A DNA stretch of 64,000 nucleotides from Burkholderiales bacterium 67-32 (GTDB taxonomy: Bacteria; Pseudomonadota; Gammaproteobacteria; Burkholderiales; Burkholderiaceae_B), in assembly GCA_001898625.1 (NCBI GenBank), contig MKUP01000033.1, positions 568,684 to 632,683 of the forward strand, read 5' to 3'. Shown piece by piece: positions 8,173-17,030 of the stretch. Position 1 is the first letter of the stretch, and each line of letters starts with the position of its first letter. Below the pieces are notes generated by a model, which worked only from the letters and a program-made list of their open reading frames with translations, ran no database searches and was not told where the DNA came from. The position numbers were made by a program, and so were the translations under genes.

Positions 8173-9231
8173 ATGAATCCTCTCGAACACGAACTGAAGT
8201 ACCCGCTGGGCGACACCCTGCCCGAAGCCGGCGCCGCCATCGAGGTGGCGCCCGGCATCCGCTGGATCCGCATGCCCCTGCCCTTCGCGCTGGACCACAT
8301 CAACCTGTGGCTGCTGCGCGATCGCTTCGAGGGTCGGGACGGCTGGACCATCGTCGACTGCGGCATCGCCCGCGACGAGGTCAAGGCGCTGTGGGAACAG
8401 GTCTTCGCCACCCAGCTCGACGGGCTGCCCGTGGTGCGGGTCATCGTCACCCACATGCACCCCGACCACATCGGCCTGGCCCACTGGCTGACCGAGAAAT
8501 GGGGCGTTCCCCTGCAAATGAGCGCCACCGACTTCCTGACCGCCCACCTGTTCGTCGAAGGCCAGGCCATCTCGGGAGGCGAGCGCATGGCCGCGCACTT
8601 CGCCCGCAACGGCATGACCGACCCGGCCTCGCTGGAGGGCGTGCGCGCCCGCACCCGCTACTACCCGCAGTTGGTGCCCCAGGTCCCCGCCCAGTTCAAC
8701 CGCATCATGGATCGCGACGTATTGCGCATCGGCGGCCACGAGTGGCATGCCATCGCCGGCTACGGGCACGCGCCCGAGCACATCTCGCTGTATTGCAGGG
8801 AACTGGACATCGTCATTTCCGGCGACATGGTGCTGCCGCGCATCTCGACCAACGTCAGCGTCACGGACATCGACCCCGAGAGCAATCCGCTCCAGCTCTA
8901 CCTGGATTCGCTCAGCGGCTATGCCCACGTGCCGGCCGACGCGCTGGTGCTGCCCTCGCACGGACGGCCCTTCGTCGGCATCCACACGCGCATCGCGCAG
9001 CAACACGCCCACCACGCCGACCACCTGGCCCGGGTCAAGCAAGCCTGTACCGGCCAGGCCGCGTCGGCCTACGACATCGTGCCGGTGCTGTTCAAGCGCA
9101 AGCTGGACCTGCACCAGATGACCTTCGCGCTGGGCGAGGCCATCGCCCACCTGCACATGCTGTACTACCAGGGCGTGATCGCCCGCGAGATCGGCGCCGA
9201 CGACATCGTCCGCTACCGGGTTCCTGCCTGA
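8173..9231 (+). CDS. MBL-fold metallo-hydrolase
   Basis: 352-residue metallo-beta-lactamase-fold hydrolase. The metal motif HxHxDH is intact (THMHPDHIG; His94, His96, Asp98, His99), with a further metal His in GYGHAPEHISLY and a bridging Asp in VISGDMVLP. A C-terminal helical extension (about residues 265-350) resembles that of larger LACTB2-like members that hydrolyse thioesters or nucleic acids. The gene appears monocistronic and is followed by a GC-rich hairpin. The substrate is unknown. Confidence 0.9.
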   Translation: MNPLEHELKYPLGDTLPEAGAAIEVAPGIRWIRMPLPFALDHINLWLLRDRFEGRDGWTIVDCGIARDEVKALWEQVFATQLDGLPVVRVIVTHMHPDHIGLAHWLTEKWGVPLQMSATDFLTAHLFVEGQAISGGERMAAHFARNGMTDPASLEGVRARTRYYPQLVPQVPAQFNRIMDRDVLRIGGHEWHAIAGYGHAPEHISLYCRELDIVISGDMVLPRISTNVSVTDIDPESNPLQLYLDSLSGYAHVPADALVLPSHGRPFVGIHTRIAQQHAHHADHLARVKQACTGQAASAYDIVPVLFKRKLDLHQMTFALGEAIAHLHMLYYQGVIAREIGADDIVRYRVPA

Positions 9232-9236
9232 TCTCC

Positions 9237-9257
9237 CGCGCGGCCCCTGGCCGCGCG
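9237..9257 (+). terminator. GC-rich hairpin downstream of the MBL-fold gene
   Basis: A perfect 9-bp inverted repeat (CGCGCGGCC / GGCCGCGCG) with a 3-base loop begins six bases after the stop codon. The following bases contain only scattered T, so it would be a weak intrinsic terminator or a 3'-end stabiliser. Confidence 0.45.
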
Positions 9258-9330
9258 CATTCTGCTGCTATGCTTGGCGCCCCGGCCACCGCCGCGCGGG
9301 GCGGCTTCCCTGGTGCCGCAGGAGTCCGAG

Positions 9331-9942
9331 ATGAAAAACGTCTACAAGTATTTTTTCCGTGGCCTGATCACCATCCTGCCGCTGGCGTTGACGCTATACC
9401 TGCTGTATGTGTGCGTGGCCTGGATGGAGGCCCTCGCGCTGGCGGTGCTCCACCCCTTCGTCGGCAGCTTCTACTTCCCCGGCATGGGCCTGATCCTGGG
9501 CGTGCTCGGCATCGTCGCCGTCGGCATGCTGGTGTCCAAGCACCGGGTGCGCCGCCTGCTGTCCTACGTGGAATGGCCGTTCACCAGCATCCCGGTGGTC
9601 AAGAGCATCTATTCCTCGCTCAAGAGCTTCGCCGACTATTTCACGCCCAGCACCAGCCAGGGCGGGCAGCAGGTCGTCATCCTGCGCATGCCGGGCCAGG
9701 AATTCGAACTGGTGGGCCTGGTCACCCGGCGCAGCACGGCCGGCCTGCCCGAGGGCTTCCTGCCCGGCGAACGGGTGGCCGTCTACCTGCCGATGGGCTA
9801 CATGATCGGCGGGTATACGGTGTTCGTGCCGATTTCGTGGGTCACGCCCATCGAGATGACGGTGGAAGAGGCGATGCGCTCGTCGCTGATCGCCTGGATG
9901 GCGCGCACGCCGCAGGCGGCGCCCGCCCCCTCGCAGGAATGA
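9331..9942 (+). CDS. DUF502 family membrane protein
   Basis: 203 residues with two transmembrane segments (about residues 10-32 and 50-72), followed by a conserved soluble part containing VKSIYSSLKSFADYF and GYMIGGYTVFVP, typical of DUF502 proteins. The family's role in the inner membrane is unknown. The ATG at 9331, preceded by GGAG, is chosen over an in-frame ATG at 9274 because the family starts directly before the first membrane helix. It converges on the lipoprotein gene at 9992. Confidence 0.9.
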   Translation: MKNVYKYFFRGLITILPLALTLYLLYVCVAWMEALALAVLHPFVGSFYFPGMGLILGVLGIVAVGMLVSKHRVRRLLSYVEWPFTSIPVVKSIYSSLKSFADYFTPSTSQGGQQVVILRMPGQEFELVGLVTRRSTAGLPEGFLPGERVAVYLPMGYMIGGYTVFVPISWVTPIEMTVEEAMRSSLIAWMARTPQAAPAPSQE

Positions 9943-9949
9943 CGGGATC

Positions 9950-9981
9950 GGGCAGCGGACCCTATGGGGAATCCGCCGCCC
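9950..9981. terminator. imperfect hairpin between convergent genes
   Basis: GGGCAGCGGA and TCCGCCGCCC form a 10-bp stem with one mismatch and a 12-base loop in the 49-base gap between two converging genes. There is no T-run on either side, so a bidirectional termination role is only suggested by position. Confidence 0.3.
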
Positions 9982-9991
9982 GTCCCATCCC

Positions 9992-11659
9992 TCAAGGTGC
10001 CGTGCAGTAGCGGCGCGTCACCGCCGCAGGCGCCGGCTCGGTGCTGGCCCACGCTCCGATACGGTTGACGGTAACCCGGCAGCTTGCGTCCACGGTCAGC
10101 TTGAACACGGTCCACCAGTTCGTCGAACCCGCCACTTCTCCGGCAGTCGGGCCAAACACCGAAATCGTGCCCTTGTTGTTGAGCTCGACACGAACCGGGG
10201 AGCCGGTCATGCCGGGATCATAGGTGCCCGAGTAGTTCTTCAACGCGTAGGTATAGGTACCGACCATCAGCTTCTTGATCGTAACGACCTCCGGACCGTA
10301 GCCGCTGGTATCGTCGACGTCGAGGTTGACGAACGGATCCGTGGTCAGGCTTCCCCGGTTGGAGCTCGGGTAATACACATGCGTGCCGTCCGGCGCGAAC
10401 AAGTGCGAATCCATGTCCAGCGGGCGGGCACCCCAGGTCAGCTTGATGCTGATCGCATCCGTCATGGTCGTCAGCGACAGGCATTCGGCCAGCGTCACAT
10501 CCGTTGCGCCGGACGTCACCGACACGGTGTTGGACAGCTTGATGCCCTGCTGCGCGATCAGTGTCGCTTGCGCATTCTTCTTCATCGCGATGCGGAACTT
10601 GCCTTGCGCATTGGTCAGCACCGACGACGAGCTCGAGTAATCGATACCGTCCGAAGACACACGGATGTTCTCCAGGTTCGTCGAACCCGCGTCATCGGCC
10701 ACGCAGCCGTTCACGTAGACCGTGTTCATCAACTGGTCGGCATTCCAGTACGTGAAGTGGCTGACGGTGCCCTCGTAGTACTGGCCGGCGCCCGAACCGG
10801 TCAGCGTGGCCGAGCCTTCCTGCTTCCAGAAGCCGGTCGCTTCGTCGAAGTAGAACAACGGAATCGTGGCGGGGTTGCTGGCGCTGCGGGTGGCGACCGG
10901 AATGCGGATGGTCGCGGTCTTGCCAGGCGCCAGGTTCAGGCGCTCGCCCGCGGTGTTCTGCAGGGTCACGTTGATCGCGCCCCAGCTTTCCATGACGCCG
11001 GTGCCGCCGCTGGCGGTCGCGACCAGGTACTGGCCGGGCATGGCGTTGACGTTCAGGGCCGGGTTCACCGCGCTCAGCGCGACCGAAACCGCGCCCGTGG
11101 CGGGCGAACCGTCGGGGCGGACCAAGCCGTTGGCGGGCAGCGAGACGGAGGCCGGCGTGTTGGGCGCGGTCACGGTGATGGCCGTGGCGGCGTCGCCGCC
11201 GCCCGTCACGTCCACCGGCTGCAGTTCGACAGTGGCGATGTCGGTGGTCTGGTTGGCGACCACGGCGGCGGTGGGCAGGCCCTCGCCATAGCCGGTGGCG
11301 TTGACGCGGATCACCGTGCGGCTCGCGGGCGCAACGCCGGCCAGTTCGAACTCGCCCTGGGCATTGGACGTGGCGCTGGCCGAGCCGTTGCTGAGGCGGG
11401 CGTTCTGGATGGCCTCGCCGGTCTGGCCGTTGATGACCTTCCCCGTCACCTTGCCGGTCACCGTGACCGGCGGCTCGGGATCGACGGGCGTTCCGGGATT
11501 GGTCGGCTGCCCCGGATTCGACGGCGAGCCGTCGCCGCCGCCGCACGCGGCCAGCACCAGCGAGGCGCCAAGGGCCGCCAGCAGGGCCGGCAGCCGGGAC
11601 TTGCCGACGCGCGCGCGGCCACCCGCGGGGCTCTCGCCCAGCGTAGCATCGTGTTTCAT
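9992..11659 (-). CDS. large lipoprotein with carboxypeptidase-regulatory-like and YfaP-like domains
   Basis: 555 residues. A lipobox (LVLAACGGG) with acylated Cys near residue 39 is followed by a low-complexity Gly/Pro linker. Next come a beta-sandwich resembling carboxypeptidase regulatory domains (VTGKVINGQTGEAIQNARLS), a middle region, a second such repeat (about 315-390), and a C-terminal domain beginning LTWGARPLDMDSHLFAPDG that resembles the DUF2135/YfaP fold. It is probably anchored in the outer membrane. AGGGGAAA precedes the ATG. It stands alone in its unit, and no function can be assigned. The serine-rich patch (SSSSS) in the second repeat is notable. Confidence 0.82.
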   Translation of the reverse strand: MKHDATLGESPAGGRARVGKSRLPALLAALGASLVLAACGGGDGSPSNPGQPTNPGTPVDPEPPVTVTGKVTGKVINGQTGEAIQNARLSNGSASATSNAQGEFELAGVAPASRTVIRVNATGYGEGLPTAAVVANQTTDIATVELQPVDVTGGGDAATAITVTAPNTPASVSLPANGLVRPDGSPATGAVSVALSAVNPALNVNAMPGQYLVATASGGTGVMESWGAINVTLQNTAGERLNLAPGKTATIRIPVATRSASNPATIPLFYFDEATGFWKQEGSATLTGSGAGQYYEGTVSHFTYWNADQLMNTVYVNGCVADDAGSTNLENIRVSSDGIDYSSSSSVLTNAQGKFRIAMKKNAQATLIAQQGIKLSNTVSVTSGATDVTLAECLSLTTMTDAISIKLTWGARPLDMDSHLFAPDGTHVYYPSSNRGSLTTDPFVNLDVDDTSGYGPEVVTIKKLMVGTYTYALKNYSGTYDPGMTGSPVRVELNNKGTISVFGPTAGEVAGSTNWWTVFKLTVDASCRVTVNRIGAWASTEPAPAAVTRRYCTAP

Positions 11660-11682
11660 GATTTCCCCTATTTGGAATCCGC

Positions 11683-11716
11683 CTGGCCTGACGGTTGGTC
11701 AGGCCAGTTTTTGTTG
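11683..11716 (+). terminator. perfect terminator-like hairpin in the lipoprotein gene 5' region
   Basis: A perfect 10-bp stem (CTGGCCTGAC / GTCAGGCCAG) with a 5-base loop is followed on the plus strand by TTTTTGTTG, the form of an intrinsic terminator. No plus-strand gene is visible upstream of it. On the minus strand the same hairpin lies in the untranslated leader of the lipoprotein gene, about 25 bases before its start. Confidence 0.55.
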
Positions 11717-11822
11717 TAAGCGTTTACTAGCGGCGGAAGTCTACAGAGGGAATGTGGGATGTACTCACTACGTTAACAATACATACATCTCTTGCAAATA
11801 CTCAGATATACGAAGTTACGTG

Positions 11823-13292
11823 TTACCGGCTCCACGGCAGCGGCGCCGCGTTCATGCCCCAGTAGTAGCTTTTCTGGTTGGTGTATTCCAGGATGCCCAG
11901 CCGGCCCTTCTCGCGCCCCGTGCCGCTCATCTTCACGCCGCCGAAGGGCGTGCTGACCGAGAACTGCTTGTAGGTATTGACCCAGACGGTGCCCGTCTGC
12001 AGCGCGGCGCCCAGGCGCCAGGCCGTCTTGTAGTCCCCCGTCCAGATGCCCGAGGCCAGGCCGAACACGCTGTCGTTGCACTGGGCGATCAGATCGGCCT
12101 CGTCGGTCCACGGCAGCAGCGCCAGCACCGGTCCGAAGATTTCCTCCTGGCACATGCGGGCCTCGTTGGGCAGGCCTTCGATCACGGTGGGCAGGTAGTA
12201 GCTGCCGCGCTCGTAACCGGCGCCCGCGGGCCGCTGGCCGCCGGCCAGCACTTTGCCGCCCTCGTCCACGCCCAGTTGCACGTAGCGCTCCACCGATTCG
12301 CGATGAGCGCGGCTGACCAGCGGTCCCATCTGGGTCCGCTCGCTGGCCGGGTCGCCCACGCGCAGCGCCCGCACACCCGCCAGCAGGCGTTCCTTGAAGG
12401 CTTCGTACACGCTGGCATGCACGAAGGCGCGCGAACCGGCAATGCACGATTCGCCCGACGAACTGAAGATGCCGTACAGCACGCCGGCCACCGCGTGGTC
12501 CAGGTCGGCGTCGGCGCAGACGATGGTGGGCGACTTGCCGCCCAGTTCCAGCGAGGTCGGCATCAGACGCTCGGCCGCCAGCCGGGCGATGCCCAGGCCC
12601 ACGGTGGTGCCGCCGGTAAAGGCGATGCGGCGGATCAGCGGATGGCGCACCAGCGCGTCGCCGACCACCGAGCCCTTGCCGGGCACCACGCTCAGAATGC
12701 CGTCCGGCACGCCCGCCTGCTGCGCGATGCGGGCCAGTTCGATGGCCATGCGCGGCGTGATCTCGGCCGGCTTGAACACGACCGCGCAGCCGGCGGCCAG
12801 GGCGGGCGCCAGCTTCTGTGCCTCGCTGGCGATGGGCGAGTTCCACGGGGTGATGGCGCCCACCACGCCCAGCGGCTCGTGCACGCTCATGCTGACGTAG
12901 TCGCCGCGGGACGGGGTGATGGTGTCTTCCAACGTCTCGCAGGCCGCCGCGAAGAACTGGAAGGTCCCGGCCGCGCTGGCCACCAGCGCGCGCGTCTCGT
13001 TGATGGGCTTGCCGTTGTCCAGCCGCTGGAGCTGCGCCAGCTCTTCGGCCCGGGCGCGGATGCCGGCGGCGATGCGGGTCAGGATGGCACCGCGCTCGTG
13101 GGGCTTCAGGCCCGCCCACTCCGGGCGCAGGCGCGCGGCCTCGGCGGCGCGCACGGCCTGGTCCACGTCGTCGGCGGTGGCCGCGTGCAGCGTGGCGACC
13201 TGGCTGCCGTCGGCGGGATATTCGGTCGCGTACCGGGGGCCCGAGGCATCGCGCCAGGAGCCGGCGATCAGGGTCTGGATGTGTTCGGTCAT
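11823..13292 (-). CDS. NAD(P)-dependent aldehyde dehydrogenase
   Basis: 489 residues, the usual length for the family. Conserved residues are present: Asn151 (TPWNSP), Glu249 (LELGGKSP) and nucleophile Cys283 (SSGESCIAGSR), with the NAD-binding FTGGTTVG segment. It would oxidise an aldehyde to the acid. It is the last gene of the Bug / alcohol dehydrogenase / aldehyde dehydrogenase unit, consistent with stepwise oxidation of an imported alcohol or hydroxy acid. The region upstream of the lipoprotein start, into which this gene runs, is AT-rich. Confidence 0.94.
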   Translation of the reverse strand: MTEHIQTLIAGSWRDASGPRYATEYPADGSQVATLHAATADDVDQAVRAAEAARLRPEWAGLKPHERGAILTRIAAGIRARAEELAQLQRLDNGKPINETRALVASAAGTFQFFAAACETLEDTITPSRGDYVSMSVHEPLGVVGAITPWNSPIASEAQKLAPALAAGCAVVFKPAEITPRMAIELARIAQQAGVPDGILSVVPGKGSVVGDALVRHPLIRRIAFTGGTTVGLGIARLAAERLMPTSLELGGKSPTIVCADADLDHAVAGVLYGIFSSSGESCIAGSRAFVHASVYEAFKERLLAGVRALRVGDPASERTQMGPLVSRAHRESVERYVQLGVDEGGKVLAGGQRPAGAGYERGSYYLPTVIEGLPNEARMCQEEIFGPVLALLPWTDEADLIAQCNDSVFGLASGIWTGDYKTAWRLGAALQTGTVWVNTYKQFSVSTPFGGVKMSGTGREKGRLGILEYTNQKSYYWGMNAAPLPWSR

Positions 13293-13329
13293 GTCAGTCT
13301 TCCATGAAAGGCGGGATCGCGGCGATGCG

Positions 13330-14484
13330 CTAGAAGGCCTGGGTATAGATCGCGAGCGCGTCGTCGCGGGTCAGGTCGCGGGGGTTGTTCATCAGCAGAC
13401 GGTCGACGGTCATGGCCGCTTCGGCCAGGACCGGCAGGTCGGACTCGCCGACCCCGACATCGCGCAGCCGCTGCGGGATGGGCGATGCCGTCACGTGGGC
13501 CTGCATGGCGGCGATGAAGGCGAGCGCCGCCTCGGTATCGGCCGCGTCGCGCAGGCCGGGATCCAGCGCCCGCGCAAGCTCGGCATAGGCGGCTTCGGCC
13601 ACCGGCAGGTTGAACCGCAGGATGGGGACCATGACCAGCGAGTTGGCCAGTCCGTGCGGCACGTGGAAGTGGCTGCCCAGCGGATGGGCCAGCGCATGGA
13701 TCGCGGCCACCGGAGCGTTGGCGAAGGCCATGCCCGCCAGCAGCGAGCCGAGCAGCATGGCTTCCCGGCTGTCCAGGTCGCCGCCCTGCCGCACCGCGCC
13801 GCCCAGGTGGCCGTGCAGCAGTTGCAGCGCGCGCACGGCCAGCATGTCCGACATGGGATTCTTCTTGTGCCGGGTCGTGTAGGCCTCGATGGCGTGGACC
13901 ATGGCGTCGATGCCGGTCATCGCGGTGGGCCCGGGCGGCAGCGCCGCCGTCAGCGCGGCATCCAGCACTGCCACGTCGGGGAACAGCAGAGAACTGATCA
14001 CGCCGCGTTTCTGGTGGTCGGGCGTGGACACGACCGAGGTCGGCGTGGCTTCGGACCCGGTACCCGCGGTGGTCGGCACCTGGATCAGCGGCAGGCGCGG
14101 CCCGCGGGCGCGCTGCGGTCCATAGATGTCGGCCAGCGGCTGCGGGTTGGCGGCCAGCAGGGCCACCAGCTTGGCGGTGTCGAGCGAGCTGCCGCCACCC
14201 AGGCCGATCACGCAGTCGGCGCGGTCGTCGCGGGCGGCCTGCGCCGCCTCCAGCACCACGTGCTCGGGTGGATCCGCCTCTACGCGGTCGTACACGGTCA
14301 CGTGCAGGCCCGCGGCGCGCAGGGCGGCGGCGGGCGCATCGATCAGCCCGGCCGCGACCAGTCCGGGATCGGTGACGAGAAACGCGCGGCGATGGCCGCC
14401 GGCCTGGAGGATCTGGGCCAGCCGGAGGGCGGCCCCGCGCTCGCAGACGATGCGAGGCGTGGTTTCGAAATGGAAGCTGGGCAT
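13330..14484 (-). CDS. iron-containing alcohol dehydrogenase
   Basis: 384-residue group III (Fe-dependent) alcohol dehydrogenase. The nucleotide-binding motif GLGGGSSLDTAK, the PTTAGTGSE motif and the metal ligands are visible (Asp and His in GIDAMVHAIEA; His in AIHALAHPLG and HVPHG). An ATG six bases earlier exists, but GGAG is only three bases before it and nine before the chosen ATG. The family includes lactaldehyde and 1,3-propanediol reductases and the related maleylacetate reductases; this length and sequence fit the general alcohol dehydrogenases better. It is paired with an aldehyde dehydrogenase 37 bases downstream. Confidence 0.9.
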   Translation of the reverse strand: MPSFHFETTPRIVCERGAALRLAQILQAGGHRRAFLVTDPGLVAAGLIDAPAAALRAAGLHVTVYDRVEADPPEHVVLEAAQAARDDRADCVIGLGGGSSLDTAKLVALLAANPQPLADIYGPQRARGPRLPLIQVPTTAGTGSEATPTSVVSTPDHQKRGVISSLLFPDVAVLDAALTAALPPGPTAMTGIDAMVHAIEAYTTRHKKNPMSDMLAVRALQLLHGHLGGAVRQGGDLDSREAMLLGSLLAGMAFANAPVAAIHALAHPLGSHFHVPHGLANSLVMVPILRFNLPVAEAAYAELARALDPGLRDAADTEAALAFIAAMQAHVTASPIPQRLRDVGVGESDLPVLAEAAMTVDRLLMNNPRDLTRDDALAIYTQAF

Positions 14485-14567
14485 GGACATCGGCTCCGTC
14501 CGGGCCGCGTGGGGGCGGCCGGGGTGAGCACGGCCCTCACCCCATGCGCGGTGATGCGGAAAGCAGG

Positions 14568-14600
14568 AAAAAGGGACGGCCGGCGCGCGGCGCGCCGGCC
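14568..14600 (-). terminator. intrinsic terminator after the Bug gene
   Basis: A perfect 10-bp GC stem (GGCCGGCGCG / CGCGCCGGCC, 3-base loop) ends ten bases past the Bug stop codon. On the minus strand it is followed by GTCCC and a run of five T. It sits between the binding-protein gene and the two dehydrogenase genes, so it probably lowers expression of the enzymes relative to the abundant receptor. Confidence 0.75.
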
Positions 14601-14610
14601 AGGACGCGGA

Positions 14611-15573
14611 TCAGTACGCCGAGATCTTGGTCTTGGCGATCAGGTCGCCGAAGTTCTTGTATTCGGTGCGCAGCGCGTTGCCGAGCGCTTCGGGCGTGGT
14701 GGCCACGCTTTCGAAGCCCATGGCCTGGATGCGCTCGACGGAATCGGGCTTCTTCAGGCTCTTGTTGATCTCGGCGTTCAGGCGCTTGATCACGTCGGCC
14801 GGGGTGCCGGCCGGAGCGAACACGCCGTGCCAGCCGCTGACCTTCTCCAGCTCGGGCAGGCCGGCTTCGCGGAAGGTGGGCACGTCGGGCAGGGCCGAGG
14901 CGCGCTTGGGTCCGATCACCGCCAGGGCCTTGAGCTTGCCCGACTTGACGTGCACGGCGCTGCCCGAATCGAAGGTGAAGTCCACCTGGCCCGCCAGCAG
15001 GTCCTGGATGGAAGGCGCCAGGCCCTTGTAGGGCACGTGGGTCGCGTCGGTATGGGTTTCCAGGTTCAGCAGCGCGCCGGCCACGTGCGGGAACGAGCCG
15101 TTGCCGGTGGACGAGTAGTTCAGCTTGCCCGGGTTGGCCTTCATCTTCTCGACCAGGCCCTTGACGTCCGAGACGCCCACCTTGGGATTGACCAGCAGCG
15201 CCATGTTCAGGCCCGCCGTCATCGCCACCGGGGCGAAATCCTTGATCGGGTCGAACGGCACGTTCTGCATCACGTACGGGCCCAGGGCCAGCGTGCTCGA
15301 AGCCAGCATCAGCAGCGTGTAGCCGTCGGCGGGCGCGCGGCGCACGTAGTCGGCGGCGATGTTGCCGTTGGCGCCCGGCCGGTTCTCGACCACGAACTGC
15401 TTGCCCAGCGACTCGCCCATGTCCTTGGCGACCATGCGCGCGATCGCGTCGATGGTGCCGCCGGCCGGCACCGACACCACGATGGTCACGGGCTTGGACG
15501 GGAAGGTGTCGGCCATCGCGGCCACGGGAACCAGGGCCGACACGGCCACAACGGAAAACAGCTTGCGCATCAT
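14611..15573 (-). CDS. Bug-family tripartite tricarboxylate transporter substrate-binding protein
   Basis: 320 residues with a cleavable signal peptide (cleavage near AAMADTF), then family motifs VVSVPAGGTIDAIAR, VVENRPGANGNIAADY and THVPYKGLAPS. It is a periplasmic binder of a carboxylate. It is the first gene of a unit with an iron-dependent alcohol dehydrogenase and an aldehyde dehydrogenase, separated from them by a terminator. A LysR gene is divergent with a dyad operator between them. No tctA or tctB gene is adjacent. The start is one of two adjacent ATGs; the ribosome site is weak. Confidence 0.93.
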   Translation of the reverse strand: MMRKLFSVVAVSALVPVAAMADTFPSKPVTIVVSVPAGGTIDAIARMVAKDMGESLGKQFVVENRPGANGNIAADYVRRAPADGYTLLMLASSTLALGPYVMQNVPFDPIKDFAPVAMTAGLNMALLVNPKVGVSDVKGLVEKMKANPGKLNYSSTGNGSFPHVAGALLNLETHTDATHVPYKGLAPSIQDLLAGQVDFTFDSGSAVHVKSGKLKALAVIGPKRASALPDVPTFREAGLPELEKVSGWHGVFAPAGTPADVIKRLNAEINKSLKKPDSVERIQAMGFESVATTPEALGNALRTEYKNFGDLIAKTKISAY

Positions 15574-15688
15574 CACATCGATCTCGTAAAGGATTGGACA
15601 GCGACGGCCAGGCTGCCCGGCGGGGACTTCCCGGCTCGTCCATGCTGAAAATTGTAGGCAGCGCCGGTGTGTGACAATGGCATTTCTT

Positions 15689-15705
15689 GTTAACCATAGG
15701 TTAAC
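15689..15705. promoter_or_regulatory. LysR-type operator (T-N11-A dyad)
   Basis: GTTAACC and GGTTAAC form a perfect 7-base inverted repeat separated by three bases, containing an exact T-N11-A core. It lies in the region between the divergent Bug operon and the LysR gene and supports a LysR start downstream of it at 15749. Confidence 0.65.
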
Positions 15706-15748
15706 GATTTCCCACCTGCCCGTTGCCGGGCCAACAACCGTACCCACC

Positions 15749-16696
15749 GTGTCGCGCCTCCTGAACAGCCGCCATTTCCAGATCTTCGCCACCCTCATGC
15801 GCAGCCGCGGCATGAGCGAAGCCGCGCTGCGGCTGGGCATCTCCAAGGCGGCGGTCAGCAAGACCCTGCGGCTGATGGAACGGGAAACCGGGGTCGCGCT
15901 GTTCACGCTGGCGCACGGCCGGCTCGAACCCACCGCCGCGGCGCGCCGCCTGCTGCCGCGGGCCGAACAGGCCGCCAAGCATCTGGAATGGGCCCTGGAC
16001 GAGGCCTATGCGCTGGACCAGGGGTCGGTGCGCACCGTCATCGTCGCGGCTCACGCACCGCCGCTGATCGCCATCCTGCCCAGCGCCATCCAGCGCTTCA
16101 AGGAAAGCCATCCCGACGTCAACGTGCACCTGCGCGTGGAAGGCCCGCCCAAGGTGCTGGAATCGGTGGCCCACCACGAGGTGGACCTGGGCGTGACCAA
16201 CCCGCCCGCCCCCAACACGGCCAGCAGCGTCGACCTGTGCGAACGCTACACGATATCGGAGGACCTGCTGGTGGCCGCGCTGCACCGGCGCCATCCGCTG
16301 GTGGCCAAGTCCGTGGTCCGCCCGGAAGACCTGGTCAACGCCACGGTCATCGCCCTGCCCGAGGAATCGCCCACCTCCATCCTGATACGCGCCACTTTGC
16401 AGGAAGCCGGCGTCAGCGTGCCCAAGGGCATCGTCGCCAGTACGTCCATGGGCGTGTGCGCACTGGTACAGCAGAACGTGGGCATCGGCCTGATCAACCC
16501 CATGCTGCTGTACACCGGCATCTTCCCCGACGTCGTGACCCGGCCGTTCCGGCCCCGGATCGAACTCTGGACCGAGATCTACCACTCGTCCATCCGGCCG
16601 CTCAGCCCCGAGGCGCAGGCACTGGCCAACTACATCGAGGAAGCCGCCTCGGCGCTGCGCGGGCACTCGCCGCTGCGCAAGCCCGCTGCGGACTGA
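15749..16696 (+). CDS. LysR-family transcriptional regulator
   Basis: 315 residues from a GTG start. The winged helix-turn-helix (LRLGISKAAVSKTLRLMERETGVALF) begins about 20 residues in, exactly as in the family, and the effector domain follows from about residue 85. An open frame extends upstream to 15671, but it would add 26 residues not usual for LysR proteins and would run through the palindromic operator at 15689-15705. The GTG at 15749 is therefore preferred, although no strong ribosome site precedes it. It is divergent from the Bug/dehydrogenase operon, which it most likely controls. Confidence 0.85.
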   Translation: MSRLLNSRHFQIFATLMRSRGMSEAALRLGISKAAVSKTLRLMERETGVALFTLAHGRLEPTAAARRLLPRAEQAAKHLEWALDEAYALDQGSVRTVIVAAHAPPLIAILPSAIQRFKESHPDVNVHLRVEGPPKVLESVAHHEVDLGVTNPPAPNTASSVDLCERYTISEDLLVAALHRRHPLVAKSVVRPEDLVNATVIALPEESPTSILIRATLQEAGVSVPKGIVASTSMGVCALVQQNVGIGLINPMLLYTGIFPDVVTRPFRPRIELWTEIYHSSIRPLSPEAQALANYIEEAASALRGHSPLRKPAAD

Positions 16697-16705
16697 AAGT
16701 GGCCT

Positions 16706-17011
16706 TCAGCCGCAGCGTATCGCCGTCACGACTTCGCGCCGATTGACCTCGACGTTCACCCGGAACGGGTTGAACTCCATGGTAACGGCCTGCCCCGGGC
16801 GCAGCACGCGCGCGCTGCCGGCACCCGAGGCCTTGCGGGCCTCCTCGATCAGCACCGAGCTGAGTTGCTGGCCGACCAGGGACTGGGCCGCGTCGGCCTG
16901 GCATTGCCCCTGCGGCGCTTGCGCCGCGGGCTGGGAATCGGCGGCGGGCGCGGGGGCGGCGCAGCCGGCGGCAAGGGCCAGCGTGGCAACGGCAAAGGCG
17001 CTCCGGATCAT
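16706..17011 (-). CDS. peptidase inhibitor I78 family lipoprotein
   Basis: 101 residues: a lipoprotein signal peptide (lipobox LAAGC, Cys17), a Pro/Ala linker, then the I78 inhibitor core. The core starts at CQADAAQSLVGQ, includes RVLRPGQAVTMEF, and ends VVTAIRCG. The two Cys residues bracket the inhibitor domain. Members inhibit serine proteases such as elastase; here it would sit in the periplasm or outer membrane. AAGGAG precedes the ATG. It converges on the LysR gene and lies 19 bases downstream of the AraC gene on the same strand. Confidence 0.88.
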   Translation of the reverse strand: MIRSAFAVATLALAAGCAAPAPAADSQPAAQAPQGQCQADAAQSLVGQQLSSVLIEEARKASGAGSARVLRPGQAVTMEFNPFRVNVEVNRREVVTAIRCG

Positions 17012-17030
17012 GGGTTCTCCTTGTGGGGGA

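Noticed and set aside
14568-14600. Site-specific recombination site because of the perfect GC palindrome
   Set aside because: The stem is followed by a T-run on the minus strand just after a stop codon, so termination explains it.
12916-15648. 910-residue plus-strand open frame across the dehydrogenase and Bug genes
   Set aside because: It crosses two real genes and a terminator on the other strand and has no recognisable domain; a product of high GC content.
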